From: Dehalococcoidales bacterium
GTDB taxonomy: Bacteria; Chloroflexota; Dehalococcoidia; Dehalococcoidales; UBA5760
Assembly (NCBI GenBank): GCA_028710655.1
Contig: JAQTTS010000092.1
Span: 1 to 7,881, forward strand
Direction of reading: 5' to 3'
DNA: 7,881 bases
The notes beneath the pieces were generated by a model, which did no database searches, was not told the DNA's origin, and worked only from the letters and a program-made list of their open reading frames with translations. The translations under genes and the position numbers were made by a program. This document shows positions 1-5,163 of the stretch, one piece after another; the first letter of the stretch is position 1; every line of letters starts with the position of its first letter.

Positions 1-141
1 AGCTATAATCCCACATCCAGAGAGGACCTGAATTATATGGCCGATAGCCCCGAATACCTGGCTCAGACAGTTGACAGCTGTGGCTGGCGAGAGCAGATAG
101 ACCGGAATTTCCAGGAGGCTGTCGGCAGGGCGAGAAGTTGA
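1..141 (+). CDS. C-terminal end of an unrecognised protein (5' end outside window)
   Basis: Frame 1 is open from the first base to a TGA at 139-141 and gives the last 46 residues of a protein. The tail is polar and looks helical, with segments such as YLAQTVDSCGWREQID and a basic end (GRARS). I do not recognise the family. The stop overlaps the TTG start of the next gene in the four bases TTGA, a typical arrangement for translational coupling, so the two products may work together. Because the next gene carries a metalloprotease motif, this could be a partner or an upstream domain of the same machine, but that is a guess. An AGGAGG at 113-118 lies inside this reading frame. Confidence 0.7.
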   Translation, partial: SYNPTSREDLNYMADSPEYLAQTVDSCGWREQIDRNFQEAVGRARS

Positions 142-659
142 ACAGCACCGTTGCCAGGACCAACCCCGAGCTGGATGCCTTTGTCCGGCACCTTGGCTAC
201 GAGTCTGTCGATACCGATGACAAAACCCTCAAGACAGATTTCCAGCTGGTAATGGAATCACAGCAACGCCTCGAGCAGGCCAGCATTATCCCGGACAGGG
301 AGTTAAGTCCAACGCAAAAGGCTTGTCTCAATCTTACCCGGGAGTTGGCCAGGGATCTGGCTCCGAGAAGATTAAGAGGTATCCATGCCGCCGTTATTCC
401 TCCGGCCAGTGACCGGGTTCGCACCGCCGGGCTTTACAGCCGGCGCAAAGAGGAAATATTTATCAGCACAGACCAGCTGCAGCGTGGCAAAACTGCTGTA
501 GATACCGGTATCCATGAGATTGCCCACCACAATTCCGGCGCAGAGGATGGCGCCATAGAACATCAGACTGAATTATCCCGTATCGGAGAGATGGTGGCTT
601 CCAGGGCAGCTCAGGGGAGATATGATAAATTCGTAGCCGACCCCTCTTTTACCTGGTAG
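138..659 (+). CDS. Small putative zinc metalloprotease (HEIAHH motif)
   Basis: A 173-residue protein. Residues 1-80 look helical and charged. Residues 80-125 look like short strands (HAAVIPP, GLYSRRKEEIFIS) leading into a helix with H126-E127-I-A-H130-H131. An HExxH motif in such a helix, just after a strand, is the classic zinc site of zincin-fold peptidases: the two histidines bind zinc and the glutamate is the general base. The third ligand is not obvious; D137, E141, H142 and E145 lie downstream. There is no signal peptide or membrane segment, so it is probably cytoplasmic or packaged. The TTG start at 138 is chosen because it overlaps the upstream TGA and no in-frame ATG or GTG occurs for over 100 bases. 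The nearest clear Shine-Dalgarno (AGGAGG, 113-118) is 19 bases away, so initiation probably relies on coupling. Next to virion genes, a maturation protease or a host-directed peptidase are both possible; activity is inferred from the motif only. Confidence 0.75.
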   Translation: MNSTVARTNPELDAFVRHLGYESVDTDDKTLKTDFQLVMESQQRLEQASIIPDRELSPTQKACLNLTRELARDLAPRRLRGIHAAVIPPASDRVRTAGLYSRRKEEIFISTDQLQRGKTAVDTGIHEIAHHNSGAEDGAIEHQTELSRIGEMVASRAAQGRYDKFVADPSFTW

Positions 660-690
660 TTGACAATTTCCGATACTTTATGTTTATGAT
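660..690 (+). promoter_or_regulatory. Candidate sigma70-type promoter P1
   Basis: A perfect -35 hexamer TTGACA (660-665) starts one base after the stop codon of the protease gene, and a good -10 hexamer TATGAT lies at 685-690. The spacer is 19 bases, longer than the ideal 17, so strength is uncertain. It would drive the three-gene block at 708-2284. The stretch TTGACAATT-N4-ATAC at 660-676 recurs in the second promoter at 2293-2309, which supports both. Confidence 0.55.
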
Positions 691-707
691 TACTTGGAGG
701 TAGTAGA

Positions 708-1121
708 GTGGCAAAAGATAATATTCAGACAATTGCACTCGTCGGTGGCACCATCGCTATCGGCGCCGGACTCTACTTCTATACCCGGAAACCGAAGGGG
801 GTAGACCCCGGAGGCAAGCTGACTGCCGTAGTATCCTTCGATTATTTCGGTCAAGGCGGCACCTACGTCGTGCAGGTAGCTCTCGGACACCTTCGCTTCG
901 GGATATTCGACAATATCGAGGGACTTCGTTTTTCCACAGAAATAGCACTGCCCGCTCCATCACCAAAACCGGAGAGACACCAGGTTACCATTGAACTTAC
1001 CCTGCCGGAAGGCATGGACGATGGCACTTATGATGCAGAGGCTTTAATCAGATATCCTTACATGGATATCGATGAATATATCATCAGAATCAGAACGGAA
1101 AGCGCGGTCATAGTGAGGTAA
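708..1121 (+). CDS. Membrane-anchored beta-sandwich protein
   Basis: A 137-residue protein starting at GTG 708, preceded by TTGGAGG (694-700) at a good distance. Residues 6-26 form one hydrophobic segment followed by YTRKPK, which fits a single N-terminal membrane anchor with a basic flank. From about residue 38 to the end, strands alternate (KLTAVVSFDYF, TYVVQVALG, HQVTIELTLP, YIIRIRTESAVIV), as in an Ig-like or other beta-sandwich domain. It is the first gene after promoter P1 and is followed after five bases by a larger Ig-like gene. Its start MAKDN plus anchor resembles the start of the protein at 5563 (MAEKDN plus anchor). I do not recognise a named family. A membrane-attached virion or cell-surface protein is the likely reading. 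Confidence 0.75.
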   Translation: MAKDNIQTIALVGGTIAIGAGLYFYTRKPKGVDPGGKLTAVVSFDYFGQGGTYVVQVALGHLRFGIFDNIEGLRFSTEIALPAPSPKPERHQVTIELTLPEGMDDGTYDAEALIRYPYMDIDEYIIRIRTESAVIVR

Positions 1122-1126
1122 TAGGT

Positions 1127-1873
1127 ATGGGATTAAGTATTGTAATATCGACTCCCAGCAGCGCCCAGCAGGGTGATACCGTATCTGTCGGAGTAACCCT
1201 GACAAACACCGGGGCTTCTGCCGAGCTGTTCAAGGCCGAGATATATGCAGTTCCCGAAGGCTCTCCGGATGTTTTGCTTACCACCAAATACAAGAACATT
1301 TCCCCCGGGGAATCTTATAACGCTTACGTTCAGTTTATTATGCCGAGCAGCAAAACGATTGTGTTCGTGTGGGCCGAGCGGTTCGATAACGACGATTTCG
1401 ATTGGGGTTATATCGCCTCCGCCAGTAAGACAGTATTACTGGAAGCTACTTCCCCCTCATGGGCCGGCACAATATACAAGAAAGAGCTGGAGTATGAGGA
1501 AAACAGGGCCCTGATACCGGCATCCAATATCCCTATCGGCGATCGGGGGCTGGTTCACATCTGGGGGCGCAACGATATGGCTACGGACCAGAAGCTGGGC
1601 GTTCACTGGATTGTGAGAGATCCTTCCGGGCGGACAGTAGAAGATTACGAGGATTGGGAGTTTGGGAAAACCGGACCTGGCAAAACCCATGAGTTTATTG
1701 GCGGTCGTTTCGATATAGACCAGCTGGGGACATGGACGATATCGATAGGCTTGTCCATGAACCCGGATGCACCGCTTAATGTAGACACCTACAGCGGCAA
1801 GCTGCTCTCCGCGGTATCTGTTCTCGGTGAAGCCGCATTTAAGTCTTTATCTGCTAGTTACAGCAGGGTATAG
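1127..1873 (+). CDS. Two-domain Ig/CARDB-like protein
   Basis: A 248-residue protein with start ATG 1127 and Shine-Dalgarno GAGGT at 1115-1119, which overlaps the stop of the preceding gene. Residues 1-106 read like a CARDB or similar Ig-type adhesion domain: the strand pattern GDTVSVGVTLTNTG, then KAEIYAVP, then ISPGESYNAYVQFIMPSS, then a WAERFDNDD turn and a final TVLLE strand. Residues 110-230 form a second beta domain (GLVHIWGRND, LGVHWIVRDPSGRTV, GTWTISIGLSMNPD). The last 15 residues (GEAAFKSLSASYSRV) match the C-terminus of the next gene's product at 7 of 15 positions. There is no signal peptide or anchor. Such domains usually mediate binding at surfaces, so a decoration or host-recognition protein is plausible, but no ligand can be named. 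Confidence 0.75.
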   Translation: MGLSIVISTPSSAQQGDTVSVGVTLTNTGASAELFKAEIYAVPEGSPDVLLTTKYKNISPGESYNAYVQFIMPSSKTIVFVWAERFDNDDFDWGYIASASKTVLLEATSPSWAGTIYKKELEYEENRALIPASNIPIGDRGLVHIWGRNDMATDQKLGVHWIVRDPSGRTVEDYEDWEFGKTGPGKTHEFIGGRFDIDQLGTWTISIGLSMNPDAPLNVDTYSGKLLSAVSVLGEAAFKSLSASYSRV

Positions 1874-1885
1874 GAGGATATCAAT

Positions 1886-2284
1886 ATGGTTGAATTAAGA
1901 AATGGGGACACTCTAAGACTGATATGCTCCTTCCAACATAAGGGAAAGGCCATTACCGGCGCCAAAATTTATGCTGCTATCGGGAAGGCCGGCACCGTAT
2001 TAGGCTTTGATGAAATCAGCGGGTTCAATGGCACCACGGAGATCACCGGTATCAAGGATGATACGGACTGGACCACTTACAAGGTATCCGTAGATATCCC
2101 TATAGACGGAATCGATACATGGCTCGGACCCAATTCGGGAAGCGAATACGAGGTTTATGCCAAGATAAAGAATATCCCGGGCTCTGATATATTCTGGTAT
2201 GGACCGAATGATGATATAACCCTTGTGCCTCCGTCAGGAGAGGCAGAGTTCCAGAATTTAACAGTTATTTACAATGCTGTGTAA
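1886..2284 (+). CDS. Single-domain beta-sandwich protein with shared C-terminal motif
   Basis: A 132-residue protein with start ATG 1886 and a strong AGGAGG at 1872-1877. It is strand-rich throughout: NGDTLRLICSFQHKG, AKIYAAIGKAG, TYKVSVDIPIDG, EYEVYAKIKNIPG, DITLVPP. This fits one Ig-like or related sandwich domain. Its end, GEAEFQNLTVIYNAV, is similar to the end of the 248-residue protein just upstream, so the two probably arose by duplication or share an assembly signal. It is the last gene before the 172-base gap holding promoter P2 and a hairpin terminator, so it closes this transcription unit. I cannot assign a precise role. A minor virion or surface protein working with its neighbour is the best inference. 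Confidence 0.75.
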   Translation: MVELRNGDTLRLICSFQHKGKAITGAKIYAAIGKAGTVLGFDEISGFNGTTEITGIKDDTDWTTYKVSVDIPIDGIDTWLGPNSGSEYEVYAKIKNIPGSDIFWYGPNDDITLVPPSGEAEFQNLTVIYNAV

Positions 2285-2292
2285 ATAAACGC
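2284..2292 (+). repeat. Recurring intergenic motif AATAAA(A)nCGC, copy 1
   Basis: AATAAACGC begins on the last base of the stop codon of the gene ending at 2284 and abuts the -35 box of promoter P2. Similar motifs follow at 2884-2894 and 3562-3571. The function is unknown, and an A-rich unstructured spacer is the simplest explanation. Confidence 0.3.
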
Positions 2293-2320
2293 TTGACAAT
2301 TCAGAATACCGCGTTATAGA
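2293..2320 (+). promoter_or_regulatory. Candidate sigma70-type promoter P2 of the main structural block
   Basis: TTGACA (2293-2298) and TATAGA (2315-2320) are separated by 16 bases, close to the consensus arrangement. The site lies in the longest non-coding gap of the window and precedes the run of virion genes starting at 2457. The expected start of transcription is near 2327, only a few bases before the left arm of a strong hairpin, so transcripts from here would begin with that structure. Confidence 0.6.
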
Positions 2321-2334
2321 GTGGTATCAAACTA

Positions 2335-2393
2335 AAGAGAGGGCGAACGCTAAGGCTGAGAGAGTCTTGGAGAGTTCGCCCTCTCTTCTTTTT
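2335..2393 (+). terminator. Intrinsic-terminator-like hairpin, possibly an attenuator
   Basis: Arms at 2335-2348 and 2374-2387 form a perfect 14-base-pair stem (AAGAGAGGGCGAAC with GTTCGCCCTCTCTT). The 25-base loop contains a further six-pair stem (2352-2357 with 2363-2368, one G-U). The right arm is followed by CTTTTTC, a short T-tract. This looks like a rho-independent terminator for the block ending at 2284. It lies just downstream of promoter P2, so transcripts from P2 would stop after about 65 bases unless read through. A short regulatory RNA or an attenuated leader are both possible. Confidence 0.7.
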
Positions 2394-2410
2394 CGGCCCA
2401 GCGTTCGCCC
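2341..2410 (+). promoter_or_regulatory. Alternative pairing partner for the terminator's left arm
   Basis: GGGCGAACGCT at 2341-2351 is the exact reverse complement of AGCGTTCGCCC at 2400-2410 (11 pairs). The same left arm also forms the 14-pair terminator stem with 2374-2387, so the two folds exclude each other. Because the distal arm comes after the T-tract, it cannot prevent termination in the classic way. It would matter only in read-through RNA, or could be a remnant of a duplicated arm. Confidence 0.45.
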
Positions 2411-2411
2411 A

Positions 2412-2430
2412 CCCTACAGGTCGAGTAGGG
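2412..2430 (+). other. Small hairpin upstream of the ribosome binding site
   Basis: CCCTAC (2412-2417) pairs with GTAGGG (2425-2430) around a seven-base loop. It ends 13 bases before the AGGAGGT of the next gene, so it does not cover the site. It is the third hairpin element in the leader. Confidence 0.4.
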
Positions 2431-2456
2431 CAAAACCAATTTTAGGAGGTGCACAA

Positions 2457-2864
2457 GTGGCAATTCGAATCGAGGATGTTGGCGAAATAGCTTATGGCGG
2501 TCTTGTAACCGCAACAAAGGCGCTCGATAAGCGGCGCATGGACGAGGGTAAGCTGTCCGAAAAGGACATCATGAAGAAATTTGAAACCTATGCTTACCTG
2601 GTCCCGGGCGGAGCTGCTACCATCATGAGTGCTCTGGGAACCATGAGAGGCCAGCAAACCTGGCTGGAGCATATTTCCCACGGTTTCATGTATGGTTTCC
2701 CCGGCTTCATCATGGATGTTGTTTCATCCATGCAGGAAGGGACAAGCTCCAAATCGGCTGCAGTCCGCGAGGCACAGAGGATTGTTTCCTCGACCAAGCA
2801 GCTCGCCGCCGGTAAGACCAGCAGGTCCTATCAGCCCGAATTCCGTAAAGCCGTTGCATGGTAG
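2457..2864 (+). CDS. Probable small membrane protein, first gene of the main block
   Basis: A 135-residue protein read from GTG 2457, which has an excellent AGGAGGT at 2444-2450. The frame is open further upstream, to 2367, but that extension would run through the hairpins and has no ribosome site, so it is rejected. Residues 10-44 are charged and helical (LDKRRMDEGKLSEKDIMKKF). Residues 45-63 (around YLVPGGAATIMSALG) and 73-91 (around GFMYGFPGFIMDVV) are moderately hydrophobic and could form two membrane helices joined by a short polar loop. Residues 95-135 are polar and end in a basic tail. I do not recognise a named family. Membrane-embedded virion protein and holin-like protein are both possible, and position at the head of the virion genes favours the first. 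Confidence 0.7.
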   Translation: MAIRIEDVGEIAYGGLVTATKALDKRRMDEGKLSEKDIMKKFETYAYLVPGGAATIMSALGTMRGQQTWLEHISHGFMYGFPGFIMDVVSSMQEGTSSKSAAVREAQRIVSSTKQLAAGKTSRSYQPEFRKAVAW

Positions 2865-2879
2865 GGAGATAATATCTCC
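2865..2879 (+). other. Short intergenic hairpin
   Basis: GGAGAT and ATCTCC form a perfect six-pair stem around the loop AAT, directly after the stop codon at 2862-2864. It is followed by an A-rich run rather than a T-tract, so it is not a terminator. It may shape mRNA stability or processing between the two genes. Confidence 0.45.
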
Positions 2880-2894
2880 AAAAAATAAAAACGC
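2878..2894 (+). repeat. Recurring intergenic A-rich motif, copy 2
   Basis: CCAAAAAATAAA at 2878-2889 is repeated exactly at 3596-3607, in both cases starting within the 3' arm of a hairpin. It overlaps AATAAAAACGC (2884-2894), akin to copies at 2284 and 3562. The two long copies lie just before the two genes that follow, at 2915 and 3660. Confidence 0.4.
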
Positions 2895-2914
2895 TCTGAA
2901 GGAGGTTTACACTG

Positions 2915-3550
2915 ATGAGCACCCTTAATTACATTTTACCTACCGGATCAATGTCCCTGATGGACCAGAAGCGGTATCGCCAGATGGCGGTCGCAGCTGG
3001 CATCGAAAGGGCAGCCGATAAGAAAATCGGTAACATCGCGGATGATATCCCCGGAATTAAAGGGCTGGCAAGCCGGGACCAGAGGGTTGATTTAATCCTC
3101 AGCTACCTCGAGGCCGGTAATATGCCGCCTTCCATCGATGTCCGCGAAATGCAGCCCATCCTGGATACTGGTGCTGCCCTTGACCAATGGAATACTGCTG
3201 CCCTGGCAGCGGTCGGCACAGCTTACAGCTGCTTCCAGGCAGTTGCCGCCCCGACTCTGGCTGCCAACAGACTGGCTGTATTCTATAAAATCGGTATCGA
3301 GACTGTTCCTCTCCCCGTTTCCCGGGTTGTTTTCCGCAGTGGCGGTGCCACCGGAAATATCATCGGGATCTTCGACCTGGAGCAGCTGGTCAACCGCCTG
3401 GAGACAGATGGTTACCTGTCCGAACCGGTTATCATCGACCCGACCGGCACGTTTGCCGTTCAGGTTCTGGCCCGTATTGCTACCGCAGTCCTTGCCCGGG
3501 TTCAGCTCGGCTGCTTAATCTTCGAACCTGCCGGAACCACAATCGCCTAA
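2915..3550 (+). CDS. Virion protein candidate, possible major coat protein (211 aa)
   Basis: Start ATG 2915 has AAGGAGGT at 2899-2906, the best ribosome site in the window, which suggests high expression. Residues 1-115 look mainly helical (MDQKRYRQMAVAAGIERAADKK, SRDQRVDLILSYLEAG, LDQWNTAALAAVGTAYSCF). Residues 118-211 are strand-rich: LAVFYKIGIETVPLP, SRVVFRSGG, TGNIIGIFDLEQL, a GYLSEPVIIDPTGTFAVQVLARI run, and a final RVQLGCLIFEPAG. This layout, a helical arm followed by one beta-sandwich, suits a capsid or vertex protein and resembles a single jelly roll in length, although the fold cannot be confirmed by eye. It has no signal peptide. I do not recognise a named family, and the coat role is inferred from size, ribosome site and context. 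Confidence 0.7.
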   Translation: MSTLNYILPTGSMSLMDQKRYRQMAVAAGIERAADKKIGNIADDIPGIKGLASRDQRVDLILSYLEAGNMPPSIDVREMQPILDTGAALDQWNTAALAAVGTAYSCFQAVAAPTLAANRLAVFYKIGIETVPLPVSRVVFRSGGATGNIIGIFDLEQLVNRLETDGYLSEPVIIDPTGTFAVQVLARIATAVLARVQLGCLIFEPAGTTIA

Positions 3551-3659
3551 AGCGATAAGTGAATAAAACGCCCCGGGGGGAGGCATATATCCCCCCCAAA
3601 AAATAAACAGCCTACGCTAGGCATTTTCCCCGACAAGGGGAGAAAGGAGAAAAGGCAAA
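3551..3659 (+). other. Structured leader with three consecutive hairpins
   Basis: This 109-base gap holds GGGGGG (3575-3580) facing a run of seven C (3591-3597) around a ten-base AT-rich loop; GCCTA-CGC-TAGGC (3610-3622); and TTTTCCCC (3624-3631) with GGGGAGAA (3637-3644, one G-U pair) around GACAA. The copy of CCAAAAAATAAA lies between the first and second. None has a T-tract, so they are not terminators. The last hairpin abuts AAGGAG (3644-3649), the ribosome site of the next gene, and could affect its access. No promoter is evident. Confidence 0.5.
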
Positions 3660-4121
3660 ATGGGTCTGAAACAAGAGGTTGATCAACTTTTTAATGCTCT
3701 CGTCGAATCTCAGAATGTTCGCCAGGTATTACACCCCGCCGGCGCTGTAGTCGCCGCGGTATCTGATGGTGCCGCTGCAGCTAACGCCTGGTCTGCCTAC
3801 GTGCAGATTGTGGCCGCAGCTGTTATCCCCAATCCCTGCTGGCTGGTCGGTGTATGTCTGTCCACCCCGGTGGTTGAAGCCTTCATCAGTGATGTGGCTA
3901 TCGCCAGTGGTGCTGGTGCTGCCGAGGTTGACCTGGCCATTGTCCATGCGGTAAGCGAACTGTTCGCTGTCGTGGAAGGTAAATCACTCTGGTTACCTCT
4001 GCCTTACCCGATAAAGATAGTTGGGTCACCGCGTCTGGCCACCCGTATCAGGAAGAGCACTGCTGCAAGTGCAGCCGGCTGGTCACTCAAGGTTGCTATC
4101 GCCACTGGTATTGGCACCTAA
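3660..4121 (+). CDS. Probable virion beta-sandwich protein (153 aa)
   Basis: Start ATG 3660 has AAGGAG at 3644-3649, ten bases away. After a short helix (residues 1-25) the protein is a series of small-residue-rich strands: NAWSAYVQIVAAAVIPN, CWLVGVCLSTP, EAFISDVAIASGAGAAEVDLAIVHA, then SLWLPLPYPIKIVGSPRLATRIRKSTAAS and a closing WSLKVAIATG strand. The pattern of a long-strand sandwich, a P-x-P-I strand, then R-L-A-T-R with a following S-T-A-A-S is one I associate with small phage virion proteins, though I cannot name an accession. The hydrophobic stretches are strand-like and punctuated by polar residues, so membrane insertion is less likely. The gene lies between the two coat candidates, so a shell or minor capsid protein is the likely role. 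Confidence 0.65.
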   Translation: MGLKQEVDQLFNALVESQNVRQVLHPAGAVVAAVSDGAAAANAWSAYVQIVAAAVIPNPCWLVGVCLSTPVVEAFISDVAIASGAGAAEVDLAIVHAVSELFAVVEGKSLWLPLPYPIKIVGSPRLATRIRKSTAASAAGWSLKVAIATGIGT

Positions 4122-4138
4122 TCCTTAACCTGGTAATT

Positions 4139-4168
4139 GGAGGGGGAGGGGTAACTCTCCCCCTCTTT
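4139..4168 (+). terminator. Strong GNRA-capped hairpin with weak T-run
   Basis: GAGGGGGAG (4140-4148) pairs with CTCCCCCTC (4157-4165). The stem extends inward by a G-U and a G-C pair to a GTAA tetraloop (4151-4154, GNRA type) and outward by G4139-T4166, making 12 pairs. Only TTT follows, then ACAAAG, so termination would be partial at best. It lies between two genes of the same block, so tuning of downstream expression or protection of an mRNA 3' end fits better than a full stop. Confidence 0.5.
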
Positions 4169-4185
4169 ACAAAGCGAGGTAAATT

Positions 4186-4500
4186 ATGGGACAGAAGAAA
4201 ACTGCAGAAGAAAAACAGGCGACAAAAGACGCACGAAATGCTCGCAGGCGAGCTGCTCGCGCTGCACAGAAAGCTATGCCTGCTCCTGCTGTTAGCCAGG
4301 TAGAGGACGCAGGGGTAGAAATTTCTCAAATGGCCGTGGGCGACATGTTCACCGCCGATGGTTATATCTTCAAGATTCATTCCTTTGAGAACGATGAGGC
4401 TATAGCCGACATGATGGAAAACACTCCACTTGGAGTATTAGTCGAAAGGTGGCAAAAATCTTTTAATTTGCTCACCAAGGTAGAACCTTACCTCTCCTAG
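4186..4500 (+). CDS. Small protein with basic N-terminal arm
   Basis: A 104-residue protein with start ATG 4186 and GAGGT at 4176-4180. Residues 1-30 are rich in lysine, arginine and alanine (GQKKTAEEKQATKDARNARR and on), forming a charged, probably helical or disordered arm that could bind nucleic acid. Residues 31-45 are a linker with PAPA. Residues 46-70 look like a small beta unit (VGDMFTADGYIFKIHSFEND), and residues 71-104 look helical and amphipathic. There is no membrane segment. A basic arm on a small late protein suggests contact with the packaged genome or a scaffold or capsid-lining role; a DNA-binding regulator cannot be excluded. No family is recognised. Confidence 0.65.
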   Translation: MGQKKTAEEKQATKDARNARRRAARAAQKAMPAPAVSQVEDAGVEISQMAVGDMFTADGYIFKIHSFENDEAIADMMENTPLGVLVERWQKSFNLLTKVEPYLS

Positions 4501-4504
4501 GAGA
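4493..4504 (+). repeat. Twelve-base palindrome across a stop codon
   Basis: TCTCCTAGGAGA is a perfect inverted repeat whose centre includes the TAG stop (4498-4500) of the 104-residue gene. With no loop it would not form a normal hairpin. A second small inverted repeat, CTCC-GACA-GGAG, follows at 4528-4539. Purine-rich Shine-Dalgarno-like content makes chance plausible. Confidence 0.3.
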
Positions 4505-4562
4505 AAGCACAACTTAATAGTTCTTGCCTCCGACAGGAGAGATAGCACTGGAGGGAGATAAA

Positions 4563-5126
4563 ATGCCAGATCTTCATATTTTCAAAGCCGCAGTGGGGAT
4601 GTTTGACCCTGCTGCACTACAGGACCAGAATGTCTGTATCCACTATCAACAGCAACGCTTTTACCGGCAAGTAGATTTTCTTGAGTCTATTCCGCCGTTC
4701 CAGTGTGCCGATATCGGCGCCCTCGCTGCACAAACACGCAGCGCCCGGACTCAAATCACCAACCTCGATATGCCCGACGACGAGTTTGGCCTTTTCCGCT
4801 GGTATTGTCTGGACAATGCACAGATTTATCTGTTCCTGCCCACAGGCGTAGCCAAATTCGAGCTGAAGAACATCCAGGTTCCCTATGACTACAAGACAAC
4901 CCAGAGGGATCCGAACCTTGTCAGCACTGAGTTCTGCGTCTGGCAGGATAACCGGCCTGCGGTCGAGGCTCTCAATGGAATGGATTACGCACTGAGCGCC
5001 GTCCGCATCATCGCCATGGGATACCGCTTCCACACTTTTGCTCTGGACAGCCAAACCGAGGAAGCTATCAAGGCCGGGAGAATCTATTGCACTCATGTAT
5101 GGTGCTCCGGTCGAGGCCAGGGTTAA
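4563..5126 (+). CDS. Virion protein candidate, possible second coat protein (187 aa)
   Basis: Start ATG 4563 is chosen because GGAGGG (4550-4555) sits seven bases upstream. The frame is open to a TTG at 4524, but that start has no ribosome site. Mixed strands and turns run through the whole length: NVCIHYQQQRFYRQVDFL, the turn LDMPDDEFGLFRWYCLDN, strands AQIYLFLPTGVAKFELKNIQV, then STEFCVWQDNRPAVEALNG, the segment MDYALSAVRIIAMGYRFHTF, and a C-terminal strand RIYCTHVWCSG. It is rich in aromatics and contains five cysteines (25, 48, 82, 125, 176 and 181 counting both terminal ones gives six). There is no signal peptide or membrane helix. Size and context suit a capsid protein, and it could pair with the 211-residue protein as a two-coat shell. 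I do not recognise a named family, and no enzymatic motif is visible. Confidence 0.7.
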   Translation: MPDLHIFKAAVGMFDPAALQDQNVCIHYQQQRFYRQVDFLESIPPFQCADIGALAAQTRSARTQITNLDMPDDEFGLFRWYCLDNAQIYLFLPTGVAKFELKNIQVPYDYKTTQRDPNLVSTEFCVWQDNRPAVEALNGMDYALSAVRIIAMGYRFHTFALDSQTEEAIKAGRIYCTHVWCSGRGQG

Positions 5127-5163
5127 ACCATTTCTCAAGAAATACTTATAAGGAGATAAAGCG

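Noticed and set aside
71..100. TTGACA in the first partial gene as a promoter for the protease
   Set aside because: The best -10 candidates (AGATAG, GATAGA) are poor matches, and the sequence is coding.
2367..2456. Upstream extension of the gene at 2457
   Set aside because: It would be translated from within the terminator hairpin without a ribosome site, while GTG 2457 has an excellent one.
2865..2890. Hairpin after the gene ending at 2864 as a terminator
   Set aside because: It is followed by A residues, not T, and on the minus strand no gene would end there.
3138..3518. Plus-strand open frame of 126 codons in another frame
   Set aside because: It lies wholly inside the 211-residue gene, has no ribosome site and reads as low-complexity P/S/R-rich sequence.
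4524..4562. Upstream TTG start for the 187-residue gene
   Set aside because: No ribosome site precedes it, and ATG 4563 is placed ideally after GGAGGG.
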